From positions 1 through 64,000 of the forward strand of contig JAKSUA010000009.1 in NCBI GenBank assembly GCA_024409235.1: a stretch of 64,000 bases of DNA, given 5' to 3'. This DNA is from Bacteroidales bacterium (GTDB taxonomy: Bacteria > Bacteroidota > Bacteroidia > Bacteroidales > UBA1715). The notes under the pieces were generated by a model. The model was not told where the DNA came from. It worked only from the letters and a program-made list of their open reading frames with translations, and searched no databases. Both the position numbers and the translations under genes were made by a program. Position 1 is the stretch's first letter. The number at the start of each line of letters is the position of its first letter. Positions 37,944 through 48,153 of the stretch are shown piece by piece.

Positions 37944-39113
37944 ATGAGTATGAAATGGTTGCAAAATATATTGGATGTGTGGCGTCACGAATTTATTCGT
38001 GTGTTGCATGATGAAGGCGTGTTAGTATTTTTCTTAGTTGTTCCGTTATTATATCCACTTTTGTATGCTTATTTATATAATAATGAAACAGTTCGTGAAG
38101 TTCCTACTCTTGTGGTTGATAATTGTAAATCGTCAATGAGTCGTGATTTTTTGCGAAGAGTTGATGCAACATGCGATGTGAAAATTATCGGACATTGTGC
38201 CGATATGCAGGAAGCTCAGGAATTAATACGAAAACACAAAGCGTATTGTCTTATATATGTTCCTTCTGAATTTCAGAAAAATATTCTTGAAGGAAAACAG
38301 TCGGTTGTGGAACTTTATAGCGATATGAGTGGATTGCTGTATTACAAGGCTGTTCTTAGTTCCTGTACGGAAGTATCGTTGGAAATGAATCAGGATATAA
38401 AAATGCAGCGTCTTGTAGGTGCAACAAAGGAACAGGCGGAAACATTTGCGTATCCTATTAAGTATGAATTCGTTCCAATGTTTAATACACAAAGTGGATT
38501 TGCAACGTTTGTAATACCGGCAGTATTGATGCTGATAATTCAACAGACGTTGGTACTTGGTGTTGGAATGATAATGGGAGATGAACACGAAAAACGTAGG
38601 AAAGGTATTGTAAATCTTCATGTGCAAGGCCGTAAACCATTGACAATATTGTTGGGAAAAGCAGGCGTGTATCTTTGTTTTTATGCGGTAATTGCTGCCT
38701 ATTTTGTTTGTATTCCAAATATGTTCAGTTTGATTCATATCTGGCAATGGAAATCTATGTTGGCATTTATGTTGCCATATATTCTATCCTGCATATTCTT
38801 TAGTATGATAATTTCGGTATTTGCTCGCGATAGAGAATCTTTTATTGTATTGTTTGTATTCTTGTCTGTACCGATGATGTTTATTTCGGGAATTTCATGG
38901 CCGGGAGCTTCTATTCCTTCTGTATGGAAAGCATTGTCATATATTTTCCCTTCAACTTTGGGAATAAATGGTTTTGTTCGGATAACAGAGATGGGAGCAT
39001 TAGCATCAGATGTAAGATTTGAAATTGTTGGTCTTTGGATTCAGGCAATAGTGTTCTTTGTGATAGCATGGCTATTGTACCGCAAAAACTATCTTTCGAA
39101 ACAGGATTTATAG
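37944..39113 (+). CDS. ABC-2 type permease
   Basis: 389 residues, same plan as its upstream neighbour and starting 2 bases after it: helix, extracytoplasmic domain with V-D-N-C-K-S-S-M-S-R, then membrane helices and F-I-S-G-I-S-W-P-G-A-S-I-P. The two permeases probably form a heterodimer. Confidence 0.9.
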   Translation: MSMKWLQNILDVWRHEFIRVLHDEGVLVFFLVVPLLYPLLYAYLYNNETVREVPTLVVDNCKSSMSRDFLRRVDATCDVKIIGHCADMQEAQELIRKHKAYCLIYVPSEFQKNILEGKQSVVELYSDMSGLLYYKAVLSSCTEVSLEMNQDIKMQRLVGATKEQAETFAYPIKYEFVPMFNTQSGFATFVIPAVLMLIIQQTLVLGVGMIMGDEHEKRRKGIVNLHVQGRKPLTILLGKAGVYLCFYAVIAAYFVCIPNMFSLIHIWQWKSMLAFMLPYILSCIFFSMIISVFARDRESFIVLFVFLSVPMMFISGISWPGASIPSVWKALSYIFPSTLGINGFVRITEMGALASDVRFEIVGLWIQAIVFFVIAWLLYRKNYLSKQDL

Positions 39114-39234
39114 ATATACTGCAAAATATTTAGATGAGCATTAGAATTTGTTTTGCACAATTTTGAGGTGGAATAAATTTAATTAAAGTTTTTTATGTTA
39201 GAAATTTTATAATTTCGTAGCATAAAAAATATAT

Positions 39235-40929
39235 ATGGCTCAGCGATTTTTGTATTCTCTTTTATTTGTTATGTGTGTTATGGCGGGGTTTTCACAATCT
39301 AATTCTATTCGGGTAAATCAGGTTGGTTATAAGACTATAGGAATGAAGACCGCTTTTGTTGCAGATAAGAATCTTCAGACTTTTGAGGTTCGTAATGCTG
39401 AAAACGAGGCTGTAGTTTATACGGGAAATTTATCAAAAGCAAACTATTGGAAACTTTCGGAAGAAAATCTTCAAGTTGCAGATTTTTCTGATTTTCAACA
39501 GGATGGTGTGTTCTATATAGTTTGTGGAGATGAAAAATCATACAATTTTGAAATTAAAAAAGAACGTATCTATACAGATGTTTCTCAAGCTGCGTTGCGT
39601 GCTTTTTATTATTGGCGAGCTTCAACGGAATTGTTACCCCAATTTGCTGCTTATAAAGGTGTAGATTTTTCGCGGCCGCTTGGTCATGCTGATACAGAGG
39701 TCTTAATTCATTCATCAGCAGCTACAAAATCGCGTCCGGAAGGAACTGTTGTTTCTGCGCCAAAAGGTTGGTATGATGCAGGTGATTATAACTTATATGT
39801 GGTAAATGCAGGGATTTCATTCCATTCCTTGGCTTTTGCATACGAGATGTTTCCGGAATATTATAAGTCTTTGTCATTAAATATACCAGAATCGGGAAAT
39901 GGTGTGCCTGACATTCTGAACGAGCTAAAATGGGAATTAGATTGGCTGTTTGCAATGCAGGACGAAGATGGTGGTGTTTATACCAAATTGTCATCATTAC
40001 GTTTTTGCAGTATGATTATGCCGCATGAAGACACGTTGCCTAGATATATGATTGGAAAATCAACAGCGTCGGCTCTTGATTTTGCTGCAATGATGTCTAT
40101 GGCTTCGAGAATTTTTTCTAAATATGAGGAACGGTTTCCGAATGTTTCTAAAGATGCTTTAGCTGCGGCAAAACGTGCATGGCAATGGGCTAAGAAAAAT
40201 CCAGAGATTTATTTTAAAAATCCTTCAGATGTCCATACTGGCGGTTATTACGATACAAATGTGTCGGATGAATTTTTCTGGGCGGCTTCGGAATTATATA
40301 TAACAACAGGCGAACAAGAATATTTGAAAGAATTGGATTTTTCGATAGATTTTCCTGTGCCAGAGTGGGGAACTGTAAGTTCTTTGGGTTTAATGTCGTT
40401 GGTGTTGCATGAAGAAAAATTACAAGAAAAGAAGGATTTAGTTTTTTCAAAATTTAAGAATTTAGCAGATAATTTGATTTCGTTATACGAGAATTCTGGT
40501 CATAGAGTTCCAATCGAAATTTTCAATTGGGGAAGCAATGGCGTTATCTCTTCTTCTGGAGCTTTGCTTGGAATAGCTTATAAGGAATATGGTGAAAAGA
40601 AATATAAAGATGCCATGTTGTCTTCATGGAATTATTTGTTGGGTTGTAATCCAACGGGATATTGTTTTGTTTCAGGATTTGGTACAAAATATCCTCGACA
40701 TTTTCATGATAGAAGATGTACTTCCGATGGAATCGAAGAACCTATTCCAGGATATATATCCGGTGGTGCAACGAATATTGTGATTCGTGACTGTGGAAAA
40801 AATGGTTATCCTGCATTGACGCCAGCTGGTTGTTACCGCGATGCAATTTGTAGTTTTTCTACAAACGAAATTGCTATAAATTGGAATGCTCCTTTTGCTT
40901 TATTGGCGGGAATGGTAGAAAATCTTTAG
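39235..40929 (+). CDS. GH9 family glycoside hydrolase (endoglucanase-like)
   Basis: 564 residues with signal peptide (L-L-F-V-M-C-V-M-A-G-F-S-Q). An Ig-like CelD N-terminal domain (I-R-V-N-Q-V-G-Y, residues 25-105) precedes the (alpha/alpha)6 catalytic domain. Catalytic Asp region: G-W-Y-D-A-G-D-Y-N-L-Y-V-V-N. Histidine/Arg motif: K-Y-P-R-H-F-H-D-R-R. Catalytic Glu: S-T-N-E-I-A-I-N-W-N-A-P. It should cleave beta-1,4-glucan or a related glycan outside the cytoplasm. The stop overlaps the convergent sensor gene by 4 bases. Confidence 0.93.
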   Translation: MAQRFLYSLLFVMCVMAGFSQSNSIRVNQVGYKTIGMKTAFVADKNLQTFEVRNAENEAVVYTGNLSKANYWKLSEENLQVADFSDFQQDGVFYIVCGDEKSYNFEIKKERIYTDVSQAALRAFYYWRASTELLPQFAAYKGVDFSRPLGHADTEVLIHSSAATKSRPEGTVVSAPKGWYDAGDYNLYVVNAGISFHSLAFAYEMFPEYYKSLSLNIPESGNGVPDILNELKWELDWLFAMQDEDGGVYTKLSSLRFCSMIMPHEDTLPRYMIGKSTASALDFAAMMSMASRIFSKYEERFPNVSKDALAAAKRAWQWAKKNPEIYFKNPSDVHTGGYYDTNVSDEFFWAASELYITTGEQEYLKELDFSIDFPVPEWGTVSSLGLMSLVLHEEKLQEKKDLVFSKFKNLADNLISLYENSGHRVPIEIFNWGSNGVISSSGALLGIAYKEYGEKKYKDAMLSSWNYLLGCNPTGYCFVSGFGTKYPRHFHDRRCTSDGIEEPIPGYISGGATNIVIRDCGKNGYPALTPAGCYRDAICSFSTNEIAINWNAPFALLAGMVENL

Positions 40930-43900
40930 TTGGATTCGTTTTCGTAGATTTTCTTTAGGTAGTTGTCGAATTCAAATCCTATAACGATTACGTCGTCAAC
41001 TTGTTCCCATTCTCCTTGCCATTGTTGGAACTGTTTCTTTAATTCAATGCCTTGTTTTGCCATTGGCAGATGTTGAATGGAAAGTATGTTATGTTTGAAT
41101 TTTTTGAACTTCATTTTCTTTCCAGAAGTTCCTCCAAATTGATCAGCATAACCGTCACTGAACATATAAAATCTGTCTCCTTGTTGTACGCGTATATGTT
41201 CGGTTGTAAATAAAATATCTTGGTCGTTGCTTAAGCCTACAGGATTTTTGTCGCCTCTATAAATAATTGACTGTTTGTTTCTTACAAGAATCATTCGGGT
41301 AAGTGCTCCGGAAAATTCTAAAATACCTGTATCTGTATGGAAAACACAAATGGAAATATCCATACCGTCTTTTACTGCACTTTCGTCGTCGAGTTCGTTC
41401 TTAGTGAAAAGTTCTATAAGTGATTTGTTGAGATAGTCAAGAATTTCTGAAGCTTTATGTATGTTACGTTTTGTAGTTGTTTGCAGCAGATTGTTTCCAA
41501 TGATAGACATGAATGCTCCAGGAACGCCGTGGCCAGTACAGTCAGCACATACAATAAATATTTTATTTTCAATTTGCTTTACCCAATAAAAGTCACCGCT
41601 AACAATATCCTTTGGCATGTAAAGAATAAAGTAGTTCGGTATTAATTGTTTGAACTTTGCGCGCGCAGGCATAATAGCCGATTGAATTCTTTTTGCATAG
41701 GTTATACTGTCAAGAATGTTTTTATTCTTTATTTCAAGTTCTTCCTGCTGAGTTTCAAGTTTTTGCGTGTAAAACTCAGTTCTTGCCAAACGTTCTTCTG
41801 CTCTTCTTCTCTTTAAAACTATTAACCTGATGATTATCAATATGATTAGAATGCAGATTAATGCTTCTATAAAATATGCCAGCTTAGTTTTCCAAAATGG
41901 CGGCGTAACAGTAATGGAAATACTTTTTTCGGCAGACCAGATTCCGTCATCGTTTGCTGCCATTACTTTCAGTAAATATTTCCCCACTGGAAGTTGTACT
42001 ATGTTGATATAGTTTTGGTTATTTAACTCTATCCAATCATTTTGTCCGGAAATAAAGTACTTGTACTGATTTAATAGTGGCTTCGTATATTCTAATGCAA
42101 CGAATGATATATTTATGTTTGAGTTATTCCAAGGAATTACAATATTTTGTCCGTTTTTAATCAAGAGTTCATGTCTTTGATTGTCTTCGGTGTAGTCGAG
42201 ATTAAGAAACTCTAAATTAGGAATTTGTGAAGAGGTTTTTATAGAATCAGGATGAAAAATATTGATTCCTTGAGTTCCTCCAAAAAACATAAAACCGTTG
42301 GAAGTTTTGAATGCGGCGTGAGGAGAAAATTCGTAGTCCTGAATACCGTCGCTTAAGGAGAATGTTCTACAAATATTTGAGTCTGGAATGAATGCGTTCA
42401 GACCATTGTCGGTTCCAGCCCAGATATCGTTGCCATTGATTAATACGGAATAAATTTCATTAGAAGAAAGTCCGTCGTTCATGGAATAAAGTCCACTGTT
42501 GTTGTTTTGGAAATTGTATTTGATTAAACCAATGTTTGTTCCGAACCAAAGATTTCCATTGTAATCTTCGGTAATGTCATAAATTCTTTTTTGCTGTTCC
42601 GATGCAATGTTTTGGATTACGTCAATTCTCTGAAACGAATTGTTTTTGTAATTGAAAGCACAAACACCGTTTTCTGTACCAATAACAATCTTACTCTTGT
42701 AATTCTCATAAATACAGTTTATTTGGTTTGAGGGAAGGCTTGTTGCATCAAAATGTGTTATAGTATGATTCTTAGTGTCGAATACTATTATTCCATAGTT
42801 TGTTCCAATCCAAAGATTTTCATGCGAGTCAAGTAAAAGGCATTTGATGCGTTTTTTTGTTAGACAGAATGACTGTAATTCGGGGAATTTTTTGTCGATG
42901 GAAATAAAACTTTTGTTCTTTATGTGATATAAAATAAGAAAACCGTCACAGCCAATGAGCATTTCATTGTCGGAGAATTTTATAATGGATGTTATGTGGT
43001 TTGTTGGAAAATTCCCTTTGTCGGCAGAATAAGTCTTTTTTGTGTGTTCAATCATGTCATAAATTTGTAAACCTCCAAATTTTGTCCCGAAGAACACTAA
43101 ATTATTTTCTTTGTAAATAGCTGTAGTATAATTGTATTTTAGGCTATTCCCTTCATCTTCATTGCCAAGTAGCTGAAAACGTCGGGGTTTTACGTCAAGT
43201 TTATTTAGACCATTTTGTGTTCCAAACCATAAAATGTTTCCGTAACTTTTTGTAACGCAGCTAGTTTGGTTTGTTGATATGTCTTGCCTTTGGGCTGTGT
43301 GTATATAGTTTGAAAAAACTTCCTCTTTTGTATCAAAGCAGAAAACACCGTTGCTTTCTGTTGTAATCCATATAAAATTAGGGTTATAACCTTCGGAAAT
43401 GCCGTTTACGGTAGATTTCGTCGTTGTTGAATAATAATATGTTTTAAATTGTTTTGTCTTTTTGTTAAACAAATTCAATCCATTCTGTGTTCCAATCCAT
43501 AGTTGTTTTTTTGAGTCTTCATGAATGGATAATATTCGGTTGTCGCTGATTTGATTCTTTAAGTTTGGGTCCGCTCTAAAGAAGATAAATTCATCGTTCA
43601 TAGGTTCATAGTAACCTAATCCATTGTCGGTACCAATCCATAAAATACCTTGGGAATCTTGAAAAATAGGATAGTGGTAGTGGTCGAATTCTTCTTGAAA
43701 AATATCCAATGATAGTTTGTAAACTGTAGCTTTTCCTGTCTTTAGATTAACTCGTACAATTGTATTGTAATTTTTCATCCATAGACAGTTCTCGCTGTCG
43801 CAAAAAACATTCTGAATAATGTTATTTTCAATGTTGTAATTTCCTGTGGTGTCATAGAATCTATTACATTCGTAAGAGTCTCTGATTATTTGAGTTAAAC

Positions 43901-44225
43901 CAAATTCTGTAGCCACCCAGATGTTTTGATTTTTGTCTTCGCAGATTCCATAAATATTGTTCGCAGAAATTGTTTTTGGATTCTTTGGGTCGCATTTAAA
44001 AACAAGAAAATTTTTTCCGTCAAATCTGTTCAGGCCGGCATTGGTTCCAATCCAAAGAAAACCTTTTGAGTCTTGAAAGATGCAACGAACGTTATTGTGT
44101 GAAAGTCCGTCGGAGTTTGTGTATGTTTCAAAAGAGAACCTTTTCCCTGTTAACTGAGTATTTGCAACACAGTGGAAGTGAATTGATAAACAAATAAATA
44201 ATATGGAAAAAATTCGTTGTATCAT
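40926..44225 (-). CDS. Reg_prop/Y_Y_Y sensor with SpoIIE-type phosphatase domain
   Basis: 1099 residues. Signal sequence, then about 12-14 two-component-regulator propeller repeats (D-S-K-G-F-L-W-I-G-T-N-A-G-L-N-R style) to about residue 680. A Y_Y_Y domain (V-G-K-Y-L-L-K-V-M-A-A-N-D-D-G-I-W-S), one helix (about 790-810), a coiled coil, and a SpoIIE/PP2C domain follow: D-F-Y-W-V-K, C-A-D-C-T-G-H-G-V-P-G-A-F-M, and S-D-G-Y-A-D-Q-F. It should sense an extracytoplasmic ligand and dephosphorylate a serine/threonine-phosphorylated partner. It resembles hybrid sensors of polysaccharide loci but has a phosphatase in place of a histidine kinase. Confidence 0.92.
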   Translation of the reverse strand: MIQRIFSILFICLSIHFHCVANTQLTGKRFSFETYTNSDGLSHNNVRCIFQDSKGFLWIGTNAGLNRFDGKNFLVFKCDPKNPKTISANNIYGICEDKNQNIWVATEFGLTQIIRDSYECNRFYDTTGNYNIENNIIQNVFCDSENCLWMKNYNTIVRVNLKTGKATVYKLSLDIFQEEFDHYHYPIFQDSQGILWIGTDNGLGYYEPMNDEFIFFRADPNLKNQISDNRILSIHEDSKKQLWIGTQNGLNLFNKKTKQFKTYYYSTTTKSTVNGISEGYNPNFIWITTESNGVFCFDTKEEVFSNYIHTAQRQDISTNQTSCVTKSYGNILWFGTQNGLNKLDVKPRRFQLLGNEDEGNSLKYNYTTAIYKENNLVFFGTKFGGLQIYDMIEHTKKTYSADKGNFPTNHITSIIKFSDNEMLIGCDGFLILYHIKNKSFISIDKKFPELQSFCLTKKRIKCLLLDSHENLWIGTNYGIIVFDTKNHTITHFDATSLPSNQINCIYENYKSKIVIGTENGVCAFNYKNNSFQRIDVIQNIASEQQKRIYDITEDYNGNLWFGTNIGLIKYNFQNNNSGLYSMNDGLSSNEIYSVLINGNDIWAGTDNGLNAFIPDSNICRTFSLSDGIQDYEFSPHAAFKTSNGFMFFGGTQGINIFHPDSIKTSSQIPNLEFLNLDYTEDNQRHELLIKNGQNIVIPWNNSNINISFVALEYTKPLLNQYKYFISGQNDWIELNNQNYINIVQLPVGKYLLKVMAANDDGIWSAEKSISITVTPPFWKTKLAYFIEALICILIILIIIRLIVLKRRRAEERLARTEFYTQKLETQQEELEIKNKNILDSITYAKRIQSAIMPARAKFKQLIPNYFILYMPKDIVSGDFYWVKQIENKIFIVCADCTGHGVPGAFMSIIGNNLLQTTTKRNIHKASEILDYLNKSLIELFTKNELDDESAVKDGMDISICVFHTDTGILEFSGALTRMILVRNKQSIIYRGDKNPVGLSNDQDILFTTEHIRVQQGDRFYMFSDGYADQFGGTSGKKMKFKKFKHNILSIQHLPMAKQGIELKKQFQQWQGEWEQVDDVIVIGFEFDNYLKKIYENESN

Positions 44226-44235
44226 TTTATAATGT

Positions 44236-45999
44236 TTATCGATATCTCCATGCGGAATCGTTTTTGAAAAGTTTTCTGTAACGAAGCGATGGTGAAGGAA
44301 TGAATTCTCCTATTTGTAAAGAATTCCATTTTTCGTCAATTTTTTTAATTGTTTCTTCATCGCTTGTAACAGGAGTTGGCCAGTCTCTGCGTTGTTCTTC
44401 TTCTAATTTTGTGCTTCCGTCTATAATCAGACAATTGTTTTCTATAATACAGTCGGTAGCAGGATTGTAGTTATTTAGAACATTCCAAATTATTGAATAG
44501 GTATCGGTTTCGTCAAGTTGTTTGTCATATAGAATAATGACAGATTTTGAATTGTCGGCCTTTGCAAAATCAATTGCCTGTTGAATTTTGTTTGTGTGCG
44601 TATTTTCTTCAACAGCAAGAAAAATGAACTTTTTGTTTGTCGTTAGTTCTTTTTTTGTTGCGTCAATAGCAAGTTTGCTTCCAAAACCAATTTTAGGACT
44701 TGAATGGTCAAGAACATCAAGCGGTCCAGGAATAATAATAGTATCTTCTGACGGGTTAAAATTACATTCTATTGCTTTCAAAACAGCTTTTTCGTCTGTT
44801 ATGTCGCATTGCTCATCAACTATTATCAGTGTTTTGTTGCTTGACATTTGTCCGGCTCCCCAAAACGCATTTATAACTTTCTGAACTTGCCCATCGTAAT
44901 TTTTCTTAATTTTTGCAATAACTAGATTATGCGAAACTCCTTCAAAAGGCATTGTGTAATCTATCAGTTCTGGGCAAAACAACATTTTGATAGGAGCAAG
45001 GAATATCCGTTCTGTTGCTTTTCCCATCCACGCGTCTTCCATTGGAGGAATTCCCACAATAGTGGTTGGATAGATTGCATTTTTGCGGTGAGTTATACAA
45101 GTTATGTGGAATTTTGGATAATAGTCTGGTAAAGAATAAAATCCTGTATGATCGCCAAAAGGACCTTCGAGAAATTTATCTTCTTGTGGATCAACGTAGC
45201 CCTCTAAAACAAAATCTGCATCAGAAGGAACCTCTAAATCATTAGTAATACATTTTACAAGAGTTACTGGCTTTTTTCTAAGAAAACCGGTAAGAAGAGC
45301 TTCGTCAATATTTTCAGGCAGTGGCGCCGTTGCGGAAAATATATTTGCAGGATCACCGCCAATTGCAACACTAACAGGCATTCTTTTTCCTAATTTCTTG
45401 TATGCTTCGTAATGATTTGCCCCAGTTTTGTTTTTGTGCCAATGCATTCCTGTGGTTGCTTTGTCAATTACTTGCATGCGGTACATGCCCATGTTTCTTG
45501 AACATGTTTCTGGATGTTGGGTAATAACCATGGGAAATGTAATGAACTTTCCTGCGTCATGTTTCCAACATTTTAAAATTGGCAGACTTGTTAAATCAAT
45601 ATCCTTTTCAATTACTTCCTGACATTCCGCTTTTCTTTTTGTGTGTTTGGGAAGCCAATTTTTTAGTTCTGCAAGTAAGGGTAAAAAGGAAAGTTTATCC
45701 GAAAGACTCCTCTTTGGCGAAGTTGCCAATTTGAAGATATTCTCAATTGTATCTTTATGGTCATCTAACTTGTTGCAATTCAGAGCTAAACAGATTCGCT
45801 TTTCGCTGCCAAATGCATTGATTAAAACCGGATAATTTGTTCCGTTATTTGTAAAGAGTAGGGCTTTATTTCTGTTTTCTGGTGATTTTGAAATTCTATC
45901 GGTTATCTCGGTTATTTCTAAATCAGTTTTTACAGGTTCTGTTATTGTTAATAATTCGTTTTCCTCAGAAAGTTTCTGTATAAAATCCGATAAATTCAT
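44236..45999 (-). CDS. ubiD: UbiD-family decarboxylase
   Basis: 587 residues. Family signatures are G-M-Y-R-M-Q-V-I-D, W-H-K-N-K-T-G, E-G-P-F-G-D-H-T-G-F-Y, Y-P-T-T-I-V-G-I-P-P and the E-D-A-W motif. These enzymes use prenylated FMN to decarboxylate aromatic acids, in quinone synthesis or aromatic degradation. Bacteroidetes members are usually assigned to menaquinone synthesis; the substrate is not shown by sequence. No ubiX is visible nearby. Confidence 0.88.
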   Translation of the reverse strand: MNLSDFIQKLSEENELLTITEPVKTDLEITEITDRISKSPENRNKALLFTNNGTNYPVLINAFGSEKRICLALNCNKLDDHKDTIENIFKLATSPKRSLSDKLSFLPLLAELKNWLPKHTKRKAECQEVIEKDIDLTSLPILKCWKHDAGKFITFPMVITQHPETCSRNMGMYRMQVIDKATTGMHWHKNKTGANHYEAYKKLGKRMPVSVAIGGDPANIFSATAPLPENIDEALLTGFLRKKPVTLVKCITNDLEVPSDADFVLEGYVDPQEDKFLEGPFGDHTGFYSLPDYYPKFHITCITHRKNAIYPTTIVGIPPMEDAWMGKATERIFLAPIKMLFCPELIDYTMPFEGVSHNLVIAKIKKNYDGQVQKVINAFWGAGQMSSNKTLIIVDEQCDITDEKAVLKAIECNFNPSEDTIIIPGPLDVLDHSSPKIGFGSKLAIDATKKELTTNKKFIFLAVEENTHTNKIQQAIDFAKADNSKSVIILYDKQLDETDTYSIIWNVLNNYNPATDCIIENNCLIIDGSTKLEEEQRRDWPTPVTSDEETIKKIDEKWNSLQIGEFIPSPSLRYRKLFKNDSAWRYR

Positions 46000-46019
46000 G
46001 GATATGTAACCTTTAGAGA

Positions 46020-46850
46020 TTATCTAAATCTTTTCAATTCGTGAACAGTAAATGTCCATTGAGGGAATTTTACTTCAAAATCAGATGCTTTTACTGTGTA
46101 CCAAGGCGATAAAGTGTTATCGTTGAGGTTTTTCAAAATTTCAATCTCTTGCGCAGGCACGAAGCTTTGAGCACAAATGAATGCTTTTTGTTTCGTTGTT
46201 GTGTTTATTACAACGTCTAGAACAAGTATTGCGTGACCAGGATTTCCTCCATGGATAAAAACGTCTCCCGGTTGTATGTTGCTGATAGGTACGGAAATAA
46301 GTTCTTTTGTTAAAGAAGCAGTTCCTGCATACATGAATATTTTATCTAGATATTTTCGGAATGTTGCGTAAGAATAATCTTTTGGAGCTTTATTTGCTTC
46401 CCATGTAACTCTGCTTCCTAAAACTTTTAAACGACTTCCTTCAGCCCATTTAACGTAGTCGATTCTGTCGCCGCTGGTAAAGTTGAAATGAATTTCGGAA
46501 TATTTCTTTTGTTTCCATAACCATTCCGCACGTAAACGCATTATTGCATCGGCACATTGTTGTAAATCAGTTTCTCCAATTTCCATGTCAACAACAGCAA
46601 AGGCTCCGTCCTGATAGGCTTTTACCGACTTGTTGTATAAATGAACTTTTGCGCCGTGTGCTTTTAATGGAAGAGTACGAAGATATTTAGTAAATGAATT
46701 GTCGTCGCATTTTTCTCGAACAAATCCCTTAGGTGGCAAAATTCTTGTCTCTACAGTCATGCCGCTTGTGTTCAGGGTTGTTTGATTTACACTTGCTGTA
46801 AAAAAAGTTAAACAGAAAAATCCAATAAGAATGTATAGTGTGTTCTTCAT
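46020..46850 (-). CDS. DUF4846 family secreted protein
   Basis: 276 residues with a signal sequence (L-Y-I-L-I-G-F-F-C-L-T-F-F-T-A-S). Segments F-T-K-Y-L-R-T-L-P-L-K, C-A-D-A-I-M-R-L-R-A-E-W-L and H-G-G-N-P-G-H-A-I-L-V-L-D match the Bacteroidetes DUF4846 family. Function unknown; the G-H-A-I-L-V-L-D part resembles papain-like (NlpC-type) folds. Confidence 0.8.
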   Translation of the reverse strand: MKNTLYILIGFFCLTFFTASVNQTTLNTSGMTVETRILPPKGFVREKCDDNSFTKYLRTLPLKAHGAKVHLYNKSVKAYQDGAFAVVDMEIGETDLQQCADAIMRLRAEWLWKQKKYSEIHFNFTSGDRIDYVKWAEGSRLKVLGSRVTWEANKAPKDYSYATFRKYLDKIFMYAGTASLTKELISVPISNIQPGDVFIHGGNPGHAILVLDVVINTTTKQKAFICAQSFVPAQEIEILKNLNDNTLSPWYTVKASDFEVKFPQWTFTVHELKRFR

Positions 46851-46992
46851 TTATTTCTAATTTTTACAAATATATGAAAATACTGAATTTAAAGAATAAT
46901 CAAATTTGTTTTAATCTGTTAAGAATGAAATATTTTTACTCAGAAGTGAGCCTTGGTTTTTATATATTTGCGTCGTATTCAAAAAATGTGAT

Positions 46993-48102
46993 ATGAAAAA
47001 AGTTCTTTTTATTGATCGTGATGGTACTATTTTACAGGAACCAAGCGACGAACAGGTTGATTCTTTTGAAAAATTTGACTTCCTTCCAAATACGATTTCT
47101 GCTTTGAAATCAATTTGCGAACATACAGATTATGAGTTGGTTATGGTGACTAATCAGGATGGACTTGGAACGGATTCTTTCCCTGAAGATACGTTTTGGC
47201 CAGTTCACAATTTGATGCTTTCTGTGTTGAAGTCCGAAGGAATTGAATTTGCTGACATGTTGATAGACAGGACTTTTGATTATGAAAATAAGCCGACAAG
47301 AAAACCTGGCATAGGAATGTTGGGAAAATATTTTTCCGAGGAATACGATTTAAAACATTCGTATGTGATTGGTGATAGAAATACCGATGCTCAATTAGCA
47401 GTAAATTTGGGTTGTAAATCCTTGATTATTCGTGGAAATCATTTGAAAGAGGAAACACTTCCTGAATCCTGTGAGCTTGTTGTTGATTCTTGGAATGAAA
47501 TTGCTCAGAGACTTACATTTCCATTGCGTTATGCTCATGTAACACGAAATACAAATGAGACGAAAATTGACATTGAACTTCTTCTTGATGGTCGTGGAAA
47601 GTCGGAGATTTCTACAGGAATCGGATTCTTCGATCATATGTTGGAACAACTTGCACGTCATTCAAATTGTGATTTGAAAATCAATGTGAAAGGTGATTTA
47701 CATGTAGATGAACATCATACAATAGAAGATACGGGAATTGCTTTAGGTGAAGCTTTTTTGCAGGCATTAGGTAAAAAAGAAAGAATAGAACGATATGGTT
47801 TCTTGTTACCAATGGATGATTCGTTGGCACAGGTTGCTATTGATTTTTCTGGTCGTCCTTGGCTGATATGGGATGTGGAATTTAAACGTGAGAAAGTAGG
47901 AGAGCTGCCAACAGAAATGTTGTATCATTTCTTTAAATCGTTCAGCGATGCAGCAAAATGTAATCTAAATATTGCTATTCAAGGAGACAACGAACATCAT
48001 AAAATTGAAGCTATATTTAAAGCTTGGGCTAAATCAATAAAAATGGCGGTGTCTCGTAGTTTGAATAATCAGTTGTTGCCTTCGACAAAAGGTTTGTTGT
48101 AA
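46993..48102 (+). CDS. hisB: Bifunctional histidinol-phosphatase / imidazoleglycerol-phosphate dehydratase
   Basis: 369 residues. N-terminal HAD phosphatase ([24 protein letters not shown]) is joined at about residue 175 to the dehydratase ([26 protein letters not shown]). It performs two steps of histidine synthesis. It stands apart from other his genes here. Confidence 0.96.
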   Translation: MKKVLFIDRDGTILQEPSDEQVDSFEKFDFLPNTISALKSICEHTDYELVMVTNQDGLGTDSFPEDTFWPVHNLMLSVLKSEGIEFADMLIDRTFDYENKPTRKPGIGMLGKYFSEEYDLKHSYVIGDRNTDAQLAVNLGCKSLIIRGNHLKEETLPESCELVVDSWNEIAQRLTFPLRYAHVTRNTNETKIDIELLLDGRGKSEISTGIGFFDHMLEQLARHSNCDLKINVKGDLHVDEHHTIEDTGIALGEAFLQALGKKERIERYGFLLPMDDSLAQVAIDFSGRPWLIWDVEFKREKVGELPTEMLYHFFKSFSDAAKCNLNIAIQGDNEHHKIEAIFKAWAKSIKMAVSRSLNNQLLPSTKGLL

Positions 48103-48121
48103 AAACAACTTTTCCAAATAG

Positions 48122-48153
48122 ATAAAAAAAGAGAGCTTTTAGCTCTCTTTTTT
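48122..48153. terminator. Bidirectional terminator between hisB and serB
   Basis: AGAGAGCT and AGCTCTCT flank a short loop (48130-48149), with A- and T-runs on either side. Confidence 0.85.
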
